Shown here: positions 33,961 through 46,500 of the stretch, piece after piece
Position numbering within the stretch: the first letter of the stretch is position 1
Layout: every line of letters starts with the position of its first letter
Source of the DNA: Galbula dea
Lineage: Eukaryota; Chordata; Aves; Piciformes; Galbulidae
Direction: 5' to 3'
Assembly: GCA_013399015.1 (NCBI GenBank)
Contig: VWZX01007386.1
Location: 558,001 to 622,000 of the forward strand
DNA: 64,000 bases
Position numbers and translations under genes: made by a program
Notes under the pieces: generated by a model
What the model was told of the DNA's origin: nothing
Databases searched by the model: none
Seen by the model: the letters and a program-made list of their open reading frames with translations, nothing else

Positions 33961-36900
33961 ACAGAGATATTCAGGCTTGGTGCTGAGGTGGAAATAATGA
34001 GCTGCAGAGCTGCAAGAGGGGAGCTGAGGTAAGGAGGCCTTGAAAGGGCTGATGGGAGAAAAAGAGTGTGTGACAAAGCTGGAATTGAGTGGTGGAAGGA
34101 GAGGAAAAAAACCCTGGAAAGGTGATTACAGTGTTTGGTAACTCAGGGTAACCTGAACTGAACTGAAGCCAACTGCTGTGCTTAGCTCTCATCTTACTGT
34201 CAACACACGGTGACCCCACAAGCTTCACTGTGGAGATAAACTTAGAGAAACTGAGCATAGACTGAATACTTTTGCAGGTGTTGCTGCACCATGGATAAGG
34301 TTGCATCACAGAATTCAGTTTCACCAGGGTTTGTTGATTCTCACCATATAAAAATACAAACCACTATTCTTCCTCATAGCAAAGGAGAAACTTGGAGCCT
34401 CTGGTTTTTTCCTATGGTAATATAATTTAAAATATTAATCAATATAATACAAAGCCAATGCAAGATTACAATGTATTTTTCAAGACAGCATAGTAGCATG
34501 TGTGGCTCAAGAGTGCCCAGAAGCAGTCATTTGACTGACTTGTTGGACTAGGTACAAATAGATGTAATTTTCTGTAGAGCTGCTGCCTAGCTAGTTCCTT
34601 ATGCATGTGAATGTCTGCTACATCCTGAAATTGGCTTGTGAGCTTTGTCTGAGGAGCTCCCATCAGAGGATGCAGCCATTTCTATGGAAAGTCAGTCCTG
34701 CAATGTGATGAGTAACTTCAAATGTTTTTGTCTTGGGCCACTGTGGTATTTGGGAACTGCAACCCTGGCTACTTCCCAGCCTACAGTAGGGTCACAGATA
34801 CAGAGGATTATGTGTCCTGCACAGCTCCCTGGAGGTTCCTCATTGCTGCTGCTGAGGCAGGCAACTGACTTTCTGAGACCTTAAGAAATCCAAGAGGGTG
34901 GAGGGATAGGCTCCTGGAGTATAGCAAGGGCTTTGGAGGATGTCTTCTCTTCTTGTCCCTCCCTGTGATGCTGCAAGGTCTAGAGGTGTCTAGGCTCAGA
35001 GGAGGAACATGTTTTCTAGTTCCCCCTCCTTCACTCAGTCAGCTTGGATGGAGTAGTTCTGGGAGGAGTTGTTCAGATGTGTTTGGAACATCATGATGCA
35101 CGAAATTAGAAATTGTCCTGTGCTCTGGCTTGCTTAGAGATGAGCTGGATTTCATATGACAGCATTGTAGTTGGGTTAGTGCTCTGCCAAGCCAAGACTA
35201 GTATCTACTGCCAACAGAGCTGACAGCTCTTTTAGAGCTAGGTGGTATAGCTAGAATCACAAAGAGGGTGGCCCTGGCTCCCATGGGATCTGGGCTTTCT
35301 TAATTGAACTGTGTGGGAGCAGAGCTGTGCTTACTTGGCTGTCAGACTCATGGTGACTCCAGTCATCTTAATTCAGGCAGTTATGAAGTGTGAGACCTGT
35401 GGGGTTTATTCTTCATGACCAACAGTAACTTCTGGTTGCCCTCAGTTGAGGGACATGGGGACAATTGGCTGGGATCCCTTCTCTTTGAAACCTGGGGCTG
35501 TTTCTGTCATCTAAGCTATGGTGTATCCAATAAGGATTGATTCTCCTACATTATTACAGCATTTTCCTTTCCCCTGATTTGCTTCTTTTAGAAAATGAAT
35601 AGTAATTCTGTTTTCCTAGTTTATTTAATAGATTATTTTTGGCTTGATAATACTATCTTGTCAGAATATTGGAAGAAAAGCTTTAAATATTGAAGTCTGC
35701 AGGTTGACCTTTGAGTCTTGGTTCTTTAGAATGAATTTGAACTTTCTTGGTGATGGCTTTAATTCATTGATGCATCTTAATGGAAAATTGATTTTTTTTC
35801 TTCTCTCTAAAGATCACATTTACATCAAAAAAAAAAGAGGAACATGTTATCTTAAAAGATTTGCTAGCAAAATGGAAACAGTGTCTTTGTATGCCTTAGG
35901 TTTCAGGATTTGAAATCATTTTCATTAAGGAAAGGCTCATGGTAATGCTGTGACTTTTTCTCTCATTAAATTCTTTGCTGCATTACAGTGAGGTGAGAGG
36001 TTATTGCTAGACATTATCTATTCTTGCTTTACAGAATACCAGCATCATGAGGTGCTTTCTCTGTCCTTTATTTTCAAAACTAGTGGGGCTGAAAGGCTTT
36101 CTTCTATGGCTGTTCTCTAAAAACAAACAAACCCCAGAAACAACAAACAAAAAGCTCTCAACATAGTTCTTTTTTTTCTTATTGGACTAGGACACATAGT
36201 ATAAATCCTACACAGCCTAGAGTGAAACTGGCAAAATGCCATTTTGGTGAAAAAGCATCATTATAAAGTCAATACTACTAAGAATGCCATTAACTTGCAA
36301 AGAAGAGGGAGAAAATAGTTGTCTGATCTGAATAGCATGCAACAGATTTTGGTTTTCATGCAAAATTCTGTTAGGCAAGAGTGGAATAAGGTTGTGGTGG
36401 TCATAGCAGTAGCAGGAAGATGATGCAATGATTGAGACAAACCCATGCCTTTTATCTGTAGTCTCTCACTGCAGGCTGGGGCAGCTTCTCTCTCCTTTCT
36501 CTCCATACCCTTGCTTTTGCTTTAGCCATGGACCATCAAGTGGATTTTCTGGGGAGTGAGAAACATCAAGGTCAGGCCTCTTTCTTCTCCTCTCACAGTG
36601 AAGCTGGGATGAACCCATTTTATTCTTGGTCCAAACACACCTCAGGGTCTCTGTGGACCCTGTCCGCTTTCTCTTTTCTGATGCAGAAGGTTCTCTTACC
36701 ATAAATTGTAATCAAAATGTTTCAAGATTGGGGGGTGGGGTAGTGGAACAGATTTTGAGGAGAGGGGAAATTTGGGAGCTACATGATGTCTAGAAGAATG
36801 TGGAAAATGTGAAGTTGGGGTAGCAGAAGTATTGTTGTCCTGCTGAGCACTGGATGAAGCTCAGATAATCTACCTACCATGAATCTTGGTGAAGTGCTGG

Positions 36901-37899
36901 GGAATGAGCCAAGATCCAGCAGGCCAGCAAGGGGCAATGGGAGTGGCCTGGTGGTAGGCTGTGCATTTGCATTTGCATTTGAAAACAGAATTGCTGCTGC
37001 AGCCAAGGGAATGGAGCTGTTTGATTTCAAGCTCTTCCAATACAGAGAGCTGAAACATTTACTAGACTAAAGCTTTAATGTTAAAATATAAACGCTTTCT
37101 TCTACAAAGATTTGATAGTGGAGACCTCTGAGGGATGTGACATTCTTTTTTGTCTACAAACACAGTGATAGAGCCTGAACTCAGATCTTGAGACAGTGCC
37201 TTTGCTTTGGGCAGCTGGAAGTTTTTCACCATCGACGTTCCCAACTGTGAAGATTTTATTTCAGCAAGAAAGATGATTTTGATACTTAGCTGTCTTCCTC
37301 ACAGAACTGGGAAAAGGTAAGAACTGTTCTACTTATAAAACAAACAAACTAAATCTGCACTGTTACATTTCTCAAAGGCAGCTCTTTGCCAAGACAACTT
37401 TCTAGTTAGTCCTGCTACTTCTCAAGGTGATTTCATTATCATACTGTGCCACTGCTTCCAAATGACCTTGGAAACATCATTTGAAGTACAGTGAAGTGTT
37501 TGTGATAGACTTAGAATGTTCTTGGCAATCCTGACAACTGCTAGATTAAGAACTTAACCCAGCATCCTGAAGTATTATTGTGTACCCTCCTTGGAAGTAT
37601 CCATATAAACCATGATTATTTTCCACCCACACATATCTATGCAATAACAACCTTAAATGTTTCTTGCTGTATGGGGGAGTATTGAACTAAAAGCATACCA
37701 TAGTTCCCTGGACTTTTAAAGCTCTTTATGCTGTAAGAGCCTTACACTGTTACCACCAAGTGCAATTTAAAGTTCTAAGCTTGTTAAACTAAGAATTTGG
37801 GGTAATATTCTCAGGTACAAATAGTATGTTGGTCAGGAAGTTGGTTCGTTTGTCCTTGCTGAAGACACGTCCCTGTCACTTTCTGGAGGACACTTCTCC
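33961..37899. other. Non-coding interval
   Basis: AT-rich unique sequence. An A/C-rich run is at about 36118-36152 and a duplicated octamer motif at 36965-36978 is listed separately. No exon or RNA gene is recognised. Confidence 0.45.
36965..36978 (+). promoter_or_regulatory. Two overlapping octamer (POU) motifs
   Basis: ATTTGCAT occurs at 36965-36972 and 36971-36978, inside a threefold GCATTT repeat. Its complement ATGCAAAT is the classical octamer bound by POU factors. It may be a chance product of a short 6-base repeat; regulatory use is inference. Confidence 0.3.
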
Positions 37900-38110
37900 G
37901 AGATGGACCCTTTCAGGTCGTATATGTCTGAGTTAAAGTCTCACAGGCATGACTTAGAAAATTTGGGATTTCCCCCAATTTCCTTTTTCCCCCTCTCCCT
38001 GCCCATGCAGCCGCTCCTGGTGCTGCGAGCTGCCTGTAGGTGGGGCTGCCGCTCCAGGCAGGCTGGGACACGGGCGGCTGCGGTACAGATGCAGCCTGTG
38101 CTGAACTGCA
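37860..38110. other. Isolated G+C-rich, CpG-containing pocket
   Basis: In an otherwise AT-rich interval this short stretch has several CpGs and possible splice sites on both strands, such as a minus-strand acceptor TTGGCCTTTGCAG near 38115. Frames cross it on both strands but none resembles a known family. It may be a small regulatory element, a non-coding exon or a decayed insertion. Confidence 0.3.
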
Positions 38111-41100
38111 AAGGCCAAGCATGTATTCATCTCCCTTAGCAACTTAAGCGATGCAAAGTGAGCATAGTTTTAAAATATTTTATTAAATGTTTAAAATAAC
38201 ATAAACATCATATTAACAACCTTATGGCTGAGGTTCTCATCATTTGTGACTTTACCATTTGATCTGATTTGAGAGCTCAAAAGATTACACCTTAACATTA
38301 GAAACTCTGTAATTAAGATTTATAAGAGTAAGTTGTCTCATAGCTAACAAGAGAATAGAAAGAGCAGATAGAACTGTAGAAACTTGGGAGAGTGGCAGAG
38401 TACACATCTTACTATAAATGGGTCTGTCAAGATTATGTAAGGAGAAGAAACCTTTTATAAGCAGTTTCAGGTTAATCTGAAGAAACCAACTCAATTCATA
38501 GTTGACTTTTAAGCAGTAGAGAAAAGTGGGATCTTTAATTATTCCCCAAATACACATTTGTATATGTATTTTTTTTTTTTTTCACTTCTCTTAAGGAAGT
38601 CTGTACCACCTTCATACTGGTATTTAGCACCATGGAATGGGATATTCACCATTTAGCTTCTGGGGAATGTACAGTATGTTATTTACTCTGTACTAGAATA
38701 AAAGGTCCAATTGTAATAAAAGTTCATCCTTGCTTTCTGCAGTAGAATGTCAATGCTGGAAGAGCAACAGCATGCTGTCAACCATGAAGCTGTAGCTTAT
38801 TTACAAACTAAAGAATCCCCTCCCCCACCCCCCCTTTTCCCAGTTGCTTATTCATGATGATGATTGGATTAATAGTACTACAGGTTAGGTTTTCTCTACA
38901 CTGGAAAGGTAAGTGTGTGTGTGGGGGGGAAGGTTTTAATCAGTTTGTCTTAAACTGAATTGGAACAGTGCATACCAAACAAGCACAGCCTGGAATTTCA
39001 GTTATGAGCTCCACTGCTTTTACCATCTCTGTATGTTGTATGAAAAGACTAGGGCTGGAAGATGTAACTATGACTATACACATTATCATGTTTCCTCAGA
39101 AAATGTAAAATAACAAATGTATTGAGGAGGTGGTAATGGGCCAACAACCTGTCCAATACTAGTATGTCTATGACCCCCATCTTTGCCAAGAAAGAATTGT
39201 TATGTTCTTAATAAAGCTATTGGGATAGGGAGTGGAGGGGTGACAAATTCTATGTGGGTTTTTTTTTAATAGACCTGCTGGAGATGAACAGCTTTGGTTG
39301 TCAGTCAAAAGACTGCTTAAGCTTGGATTAATTTGAGGGATTTGTTTGCTTTTGGGTTGGTTTTTTTCTCTATTATCACCATTTAATTTTTAAAAGATGA
39401 TACTTGTTAATTGTAAGCTTATGCCTGTTGCTCTTTTGACAGTGAACTCTATTGAGTGTTCCACTGCTTTTCACACAGCAGTTCACAGCTACAGCCTACA
39501 GCCTAGCACATATGCATTGTATTAACAAAACAAGAGTACACTAGGTCCAGCAGTAGTCCATGGTACTTCTATAGCAGCACTGCAGACCTGGGACACTGTG
39601 AGGGGACAGATACACTGCAAGTTCATAGGGTACAAGCAAATAGTCTCATTATACTGTCTGTGGCAGATATCTTCTTCTGTGACTGTGCAGGATGACTGTC
39701 AATGCTGTCCTCTATGCTGCCTATGGGAGCTGGGGGGAGGAGGGAGGAGCCTTTTAGTTCATGTGCTTTATTACACAAACTCAAACTGTTCATAAAATGT
39801 TGATGGAGCTCTTCCCCCACTTGAGAGGCAAAGTCCTCTGAGTCTGGTAACTCACACCCCTCTGATCCCTTGCATCACCCTTTGCTCATTGAGCTGGATG
39901 TGCTGTGCCTAGGAATGCTGCTGCTGTCTGTGAGCAGAGGCTGCAGAAATGCTACTCCTTTCTCCATAGCACTGACCATGCTACCTCTGCAGGAAGAAAA
40001 CCCAAACAACAAACTTCAGCCTTGCTTCAGCCTTACAGGTATTAAAAGCTTGAGCCTTGAGCCATGCATCATATCCACTCCTGAGCTGTTAGACCTTAAC
40101 GTGCATGGTGACCACAGGACCTCCAATTTATTAGTAACTGTATTAGGCTTTTCTTTTGGCAAAAGCTTGTGAGAATAGGGAAGAAAAGAAGTGGCTCTCA
40201 CTCAGTGTTTTCTTTTAGATATTCTCCCCATGGCTTGTTTCTTCAGAGCATGGACAAATACCCTGAGGAGCACAGAGTAAAACATCAAAGGTAAGTCAGT
40301 GCTTGAGGTGAGAACAAGTTCCTATGGCAGGTTCAGCTCTCTGTGGTGACAGTCATGACTGATACCCAAAGGCCATTGCCACATGTCAGTCTCTGCACTG
40401 AGGTTTCTCTGAAATACTTCTGTGGTTCAGACAACCACCTGAAAACATTTCAAGCCACAAGAAGATGGATTTAAAGATTAAAATTTCACTGTGTATTATG
40501 TCTGTGTTAAGAAAAGCTTCCAGCTTGATCCTACCCCAGGCTAGGCCAGAGCTCTGGAGCTAGCTGCTGGCAATGCTGCATGGGCTGTAAGGGGTCTCCA
40601 GAAGAGCATACACCATCTCCACCAGCTATGTTTCTGCAACAGCCCAAGCAGCTCCTGCTGGGTTTTTTTCAGGGCTGAATAGTAGTGTTGCTGTGGCTGT
40701 TCTCTTCAGCATTTTGCTGAAGCTGTTTAAAATGTAATAGCCACCACTCTTCTGAGGGAAACCTGAAGCATCTTTTTTGCATGTGCAAAAAGAGCTGCAT
40801 ATGCTCAGCTGAGCAGAGAGACATCTCAGACTTGTTGGGACAGTGCAGCCTATGCAAGTAACTGTAAATGCTTACATATATGGGGAATGCATGGCATGAG
40901 TAGCATTGGGGAAGGAAAGGCAGGACACTTTCCCCAGAGTAGAGCTGACTGATGTAGAGCAGACATCATAGGTGTAGCACATCTGCAGTATTTGACTCTT
41001 CTTTGAGACTCAAGTTTTCCTCTGTTATGTGCACTGCATAAGACTTATAAACCCTTGAGCTGTTCCTTCTCTTTGTACATAAGGCAGGCACTTAAAAAGA

Positions 41101-43396
41101 CTTTTAGGACATGAGTTAAAAATCTTTTCCTCTTTTTTTTAATGGAAGTTTTGTTTCAAAATAACCTGCAGTTTTGTTTTGGTTTTCAGCCTCTCATTTG
41201 GGAAGAAGACTGGAAGCTGCCTGATGATTTGATCATGGACTTGAGGCAATGCAGTCTTTCTGGAGGAATGCCTACAGCAACCTGCCTTGCCACACTGCAT
41301 AGCCAAGTACAATGCAGCTAACCTCTGCCATAGACACTGCTACAGAAGCACTCTACGTGAAATTCCATCTCCAGTGCCTGAAGCCATAGCTCCTGCCTTC
41401 CCAGGCAGTGATGCTTTGCTAACATTCGAGGCAGAGTGTGCACTGCCAGCTTTCTGAACTTGGAAAACACATAGCTAATGACCAGCAGGGTTTCATTTTG
41501 AAAGTATGTATTCAAGGCAAGAGCTTAAACAAATTTGCATCTTTATAAACTGGGTGCTTGACCTAATTAAGCATAGCTCAGAAGTAATGTGTGACAAACA
41601 CAGGGGCCTTTGCTAGGGAATGCTAGAGCTCTGCCATGTTTCTGGTCAGGTTCTGCTGCAGGCATCCTTTGGCAGTTGCTTGAAACTAGACCTCTGAGGC
41701 AGGAAGGGGGAGATTAATTCCTTGCACCTTTAGACTTTTGAACTAGCTTGGAGGTCTAAAATGTAAATGTACTGTCATCACAACTTGCTCTTACCTTGAC
41801 TGCCAAAAACAAGAATAATTTTTGAAGAATGCCAGCTTTGTAAATAAACACTCTGCTATTCTCAGCCCTCAAAAGAGCAACTGTGTCATTTTTTTTTTGT
41901 GATGTAGCATTACTTTGTCAGACAGCTAGCATGACACAAGACTAGAGAAATTGGATGTTGCATTATTTCAGAAACCAGTTGCTTTAAAGTCTGACAAAGT
42001 GCTTATTCGTTGTTATCTGAATAAAAGAGTATTCCAGTATTAGATTTGACTTGGAAAATCTGACAGCACACTAAATTTCTTGCTGTTGCACTAAGGCCAT
42101 TATTGCACCAGCTACTTTGAAGAAGGCTCTCTCTCTCTCCTCCCACAGCAATTCAGCCTTTACTGGGGGAAACAATTATCTCCTATAGTTCCATGTGCCT
42201 TAGGAAGATCCTTTTCTAAGCAAGGTAAGAAAATGCATTGCCTTCACAGTGCATGACTCTTTCAGCACAGAAGTCAATGAAACCTTTCCTGTTCTCAACA
42301 AAAAACAAGTTTCAGATTTTTTTAATTGCTACAGACATGAGTGGCAGCAGAACTGGCCTGATGGGATTTCCTCCATAAATGCATTTACACTTTCTTCGCC
42401 AGAGTGATCAACTGCAAAGGGATGTAGCTGTAATGAAAGCATGAAGGACAGTATCTGGCTTTTTTTCAAGCTACAGGGAGAAATGTTTCTGCAGGCAAGT
42501 CAAAGGGGGGAAAAGACATATTCCTCAAAAATAATTAGATTCTGAATTCTTCTTCAACCTTTTATGAAGTTTTCATTCTCAGAAGAAATATAGCATTTGT
42601 CAAGCCAAAAGAATGCTCCAAGCAAATATGACAAATGCAAGAATGGGGCTGTATAATGGACTGCAACCTTAATCACACAGAAAAAAATAAAAACAACCTC
42701 TCTGTAAGAAAGCAACTTGTGAGCAGAGTTAACACAGGTACATGAATTTGATGTGTCCCCTCAGTTATGGCTTGAAAATATCAGTCCTCAGTAGCACTAC
42801 AAGACAAACTCTGAAAACTGTTCAGAGTGTTCACTGGCCTAGTGTAATCATCTTTTTCCCCCCTCTTAAGTTTTGAAACACTGAAAGTGTGAAATCATGT
42901 TTTTCAATAAGGTACAACATCAGTGAATGAGAATGAAGGAGTAGCCTCTTTAGGAAGACCTCTTACAGGTTAATTTCCTTGGCTGGGTCTTCTCTGATGG
43001 CATCCTTTTCTTCCAAGGTTGCATGCTTTCAATTTACCTCTTCTGAGGAAGAAGATGAGATTAAGATAGCCTAGGTAGTACATGGGAAGACAATGACTTT
43101 GGTTAATCCTTACTCTTGTACATCAGACTCTAGATGAACGGTTTTCCAGCTTGACCTGTTCCTAAAGCTTCAGTTATGGCTTTAAAAATTGGCCTGGTCC
43201 TATGGTAGAAAGACCACCATGTATTAAAGCATTAGTTATAATGAAAACTGTGAACACAGAACAGTGCACAATAAATGCAGGCTGCTGTTGGAAGGAGCGA
43301 ATTTTTTTCTGCTACTTTCAGACCCCAATGCCCATAGTTGCTGATTCAGAGGAGATGGAGGTCCTTCTGGAAGAGGCTGGTTGCTGATGGACGGCT
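38111..43396. other. Non-coding interval, may include the 3' UTR of the reductase gene
   Basis: No coding exon is seen. Minus-strand AATAAA hexamers lie at 40127-40132, 39767-39772 (context AATAAAGCACATG) and near 38176, any of which could end the reductase transcript. Which one is used cannot be told from sequence alone. T-rich and G-rich homopolymers occur near 38570 and 38925. Confidence 0.35.
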
Positions 43397-43559
43397 TCAG
43401 TGCCTGAGGGTGCTGGATGCCCTGAAGTAGGAGAGGAACTTGTAGCAGAGGCTCACCACAAAGTACCAGATGTTTCGAGCCATCTGTGACCTCGCAATGA
43501 AAATGCGCCAGATGATGACGAGAAGGGTGGTGTTGAACGCGTACCGGATGTTCCTCAGC
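43397..43559 (-). CDS. Reductase last coding exon with membrane anchor
   Basis: The acceptor TTTCTCTCTCCCAG opens the exon and TGA at 43399-43397 closes it. It encodes 53 residues. NTTLLVIIWRIFIA and WYFVVSLCYKFLSYF are hydrophobic segments separated by the basic RSQMARN. In FAR1 the equivalent region is the C-terminal membrane anchor. The terminal residues are STLRH; I recall STMRY for FAR1 and STLKV for FAR2. Confidence 0.96.
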
Positions 43560-46500
43560 CTGGGAGAGAGAAACAAACATCTTAGGGAGGAAGACAGAAA
43601 ACAACAAAAAGCTGAACTAGCTTGTTTCACTTGCTACAGGTAGTATTGTTAAGAAATCCTGTCACCAGTGGGGCTTAACAAATGCTTAAAAGTTTTTGTG
43701 CAATGACTTTGAATTGCTAAAACTTCTAGGAGCTTCACAACATCTAATCCTGACACTTATTTCCTATTGTAATTCTGAACCTTCTGCACTCATGTCTTCC
43801 TCTGATGCACTGCAACATCATTACTTGGTCATCTGTTTGGGAAGGCACAATATCTAGCCCCTCACTGTTAGCATCACCACAAAGTCCTCTTTTTTCTCAC
43901 AGGATGGAAAAATGAAACCCTGCCAGTCCTCTGCCATTAAGAAATAAGCTATGCTATGTTTCTCTCTACATCATTCACAAATCATTGTTGCAATATAGCT
44001 AGAATAATTTTCCTCAGATGCCATTCAAGGTAGGCAGGAGCTCTTGGCCCTGTAACTGGCTAGGACTTACTTCCGTAAGTGCTGCTTTGCTGCTGGGATG
44101 CCAGCCATGTCCTCATTCAGCAAGTACTTCTTAGCACCTAGGCAGTAGCTCTCAATGTACTCTGACCAGTGCAGCTGGCGAACATCAAAGTTGTATAACT
44201 GGGATTTAAAGACAGAAAGCAAAAGTTAAATGCCAGAGTTCAAAACAAGCTCATACTCAGATGAAAAACTCTATGCAATGTGTGTCACTGGAATTGCATG
44301 TGAATAGATGAATTGGACATTGAGTCCACAGCTGCTTCTGCATCAGTATTAATCTCTGCTGGGATGCACTCTGTATCAGCAGCTAGATCAACAAAGTCCC
44401 AGGAATGGGTTACTCCAGTGGTTGGCATAAAAAAAAAGATCTCATTGCAGAGCTAATTACACCAGTTAATTTCAGGTGCTTATACTGGAAAAACTGTTAA
44501 CAAGCTCTCAGGCAGTTGTCTGTCTATTAGAGCAAAGAAAGGATTTGTAAGGAGGAAGAGGTTTTGTGGTAGAGAATTAATTTCTTTAAAATGAATGAGT
44601 AAGGCATTTCTTATTTACAGGGTCTGAAAAATACCTTCCCCTTCCAGCCCCATGCCAAAACAGGCCATTGGCTTTGGTCTGAGACCAACAATGAGCAGAG
44701 AGGGGTTAGCTAACTATGTGAAGTAACATGGTATTATCTGCTGTACAGATCCTAGTGTCCCTGTCAGGTATGTATAGAGATCTTTGCTGCCCATAACCTA
44801 TCTAGCTTGAATACTGCTTACAATGCAGCAGTGGCAACACTGACTGCAGTGCATCTCACAAAGTTCTCATAGCAGCTTGGTAAGATTAAAATCCTGTCTA
44901 GCTTACACTGAAATCCTTGATGCTCCTTTTTTTTCCCCCCTCATCTTCCTCATAATTAGCTCCTATCATACTACTTAAGTTCCCTTTACTTCCACTATAG
45001 TCACATCAGTGCCACTGATAAAACAAGGAGGAAATAAATTATTTCAGGTTACAGTCAATTCCAGTCACCTCAATGCCATTCAAAACTCAACAATACACCA
45101 GAAACAACTGCTGCAGATGAACAGAACTGGAGATGAGAAATCCTTATTCAGGAGATACATACCTTTTTGTCCTCTGTATTAAGGTGACTCATTAACATAT
45201 TCATATTATCTGAAGACCAATCCCAGGACTGGGTAGAGAAATACTGCAGGAGCATCATAGACTTGTGCAGTCGATTGATAATCTTCATCATTCTGAAACA
45301 AAGGAGTGTCAGAGGAAGACTGGCAGTCTGACCTAATGCAAAAGCTGTCAGCTTTCTCTGTAGGTGTTTTCAGCACTCCAGATACTAGGCACTGCAATTT
45401 CTGATGAGCACAGGCCTGGTGCTCACCAGGTTGAGTGCTTGCTCAGCAAGTCTAACTGCTCCAGCTGAGGTCTTGAGCCTACAGCTATCCAGTTTTTATT
45501 CCTGGCTTGAACATGGATGCAAACGTGCATTTCCTAGGGCAGGACTGACACCTAACTTACTTGTGTGCTCCTGGTGGATGACCTTGAAAATCACCCAAGT
45601 CCACAGGCTTTTTATTTTGGCAAGGAGGAGAGTAGAGGGGTGGGGAACTGTCTGAACCTCATACTGGAGCATGAGGGTCCTGGTAAAGACGGAAGCTGCT
45701 TCCAAAGTATGGCTTCTTAACAGGGACTTTGAAATGTGGGTTGAGGTCTCTCATGTGTCTTGGCTGCTTTTTATTATTCATTTTTATATAGAAGGGGATG
45801 ACAGTAATGCTGTCCTACCTTGCAGGATTATTTTGTCGTTGTCCCAGTGGTCATGAGTACAAAAGGCCTCTGGGAGGCAGTTGTTTAAAGTATGCTGTAC
45901 AGTGCTCGGACAATTTGGAGAGAACACCACGTTCTCTCAGACTGGATAAGGGCAAGAGCAAGCATTGAAAGCTGATTTCTTTGGAAAACAGAGCTGTTTT
46001 CATGAGAAATTTGGAGCTGCCCAGAGGGTTGCACAGTTGCCCTGACAAATAAAAGGCAGCAGTCTGGGGAAGAATGGTGCCAGCCCAGGCTCTCTGTGCA
46101 GATGTGACTGCCACGATGATAAGCACTAAGCACAGCAGAACAAGACACAATGAGTACAGCAATTCAGAGGAGAACTGCACAGCTTACCCAAAGTGAACCA
46201 AAAGAGCACTAAAACCTTACAGAGGCATTCCTTCTCAGAATTAGAGTGGCTTTCATTTTAGAAGCAAAGCACACCATCAGAAAAAGGGAACCTTCCTTCT
46301 GAATCATTTTGTGCACATTGATTGAGTGCAGTTTATCTGAACTACTTTAAAACCACTTCAGATCAATCTTCCTAATTCTGTCTGTGTAGGCAAGTACTAT
46401 GGGGCAAAGCTATGTGACTATTTTAGTATCTTTCAGGAACTTGGGAAATAAAGTACATGGCTAGATTGCAAAGACCTGAAGTTGCCCTTCAAACTGGCTC

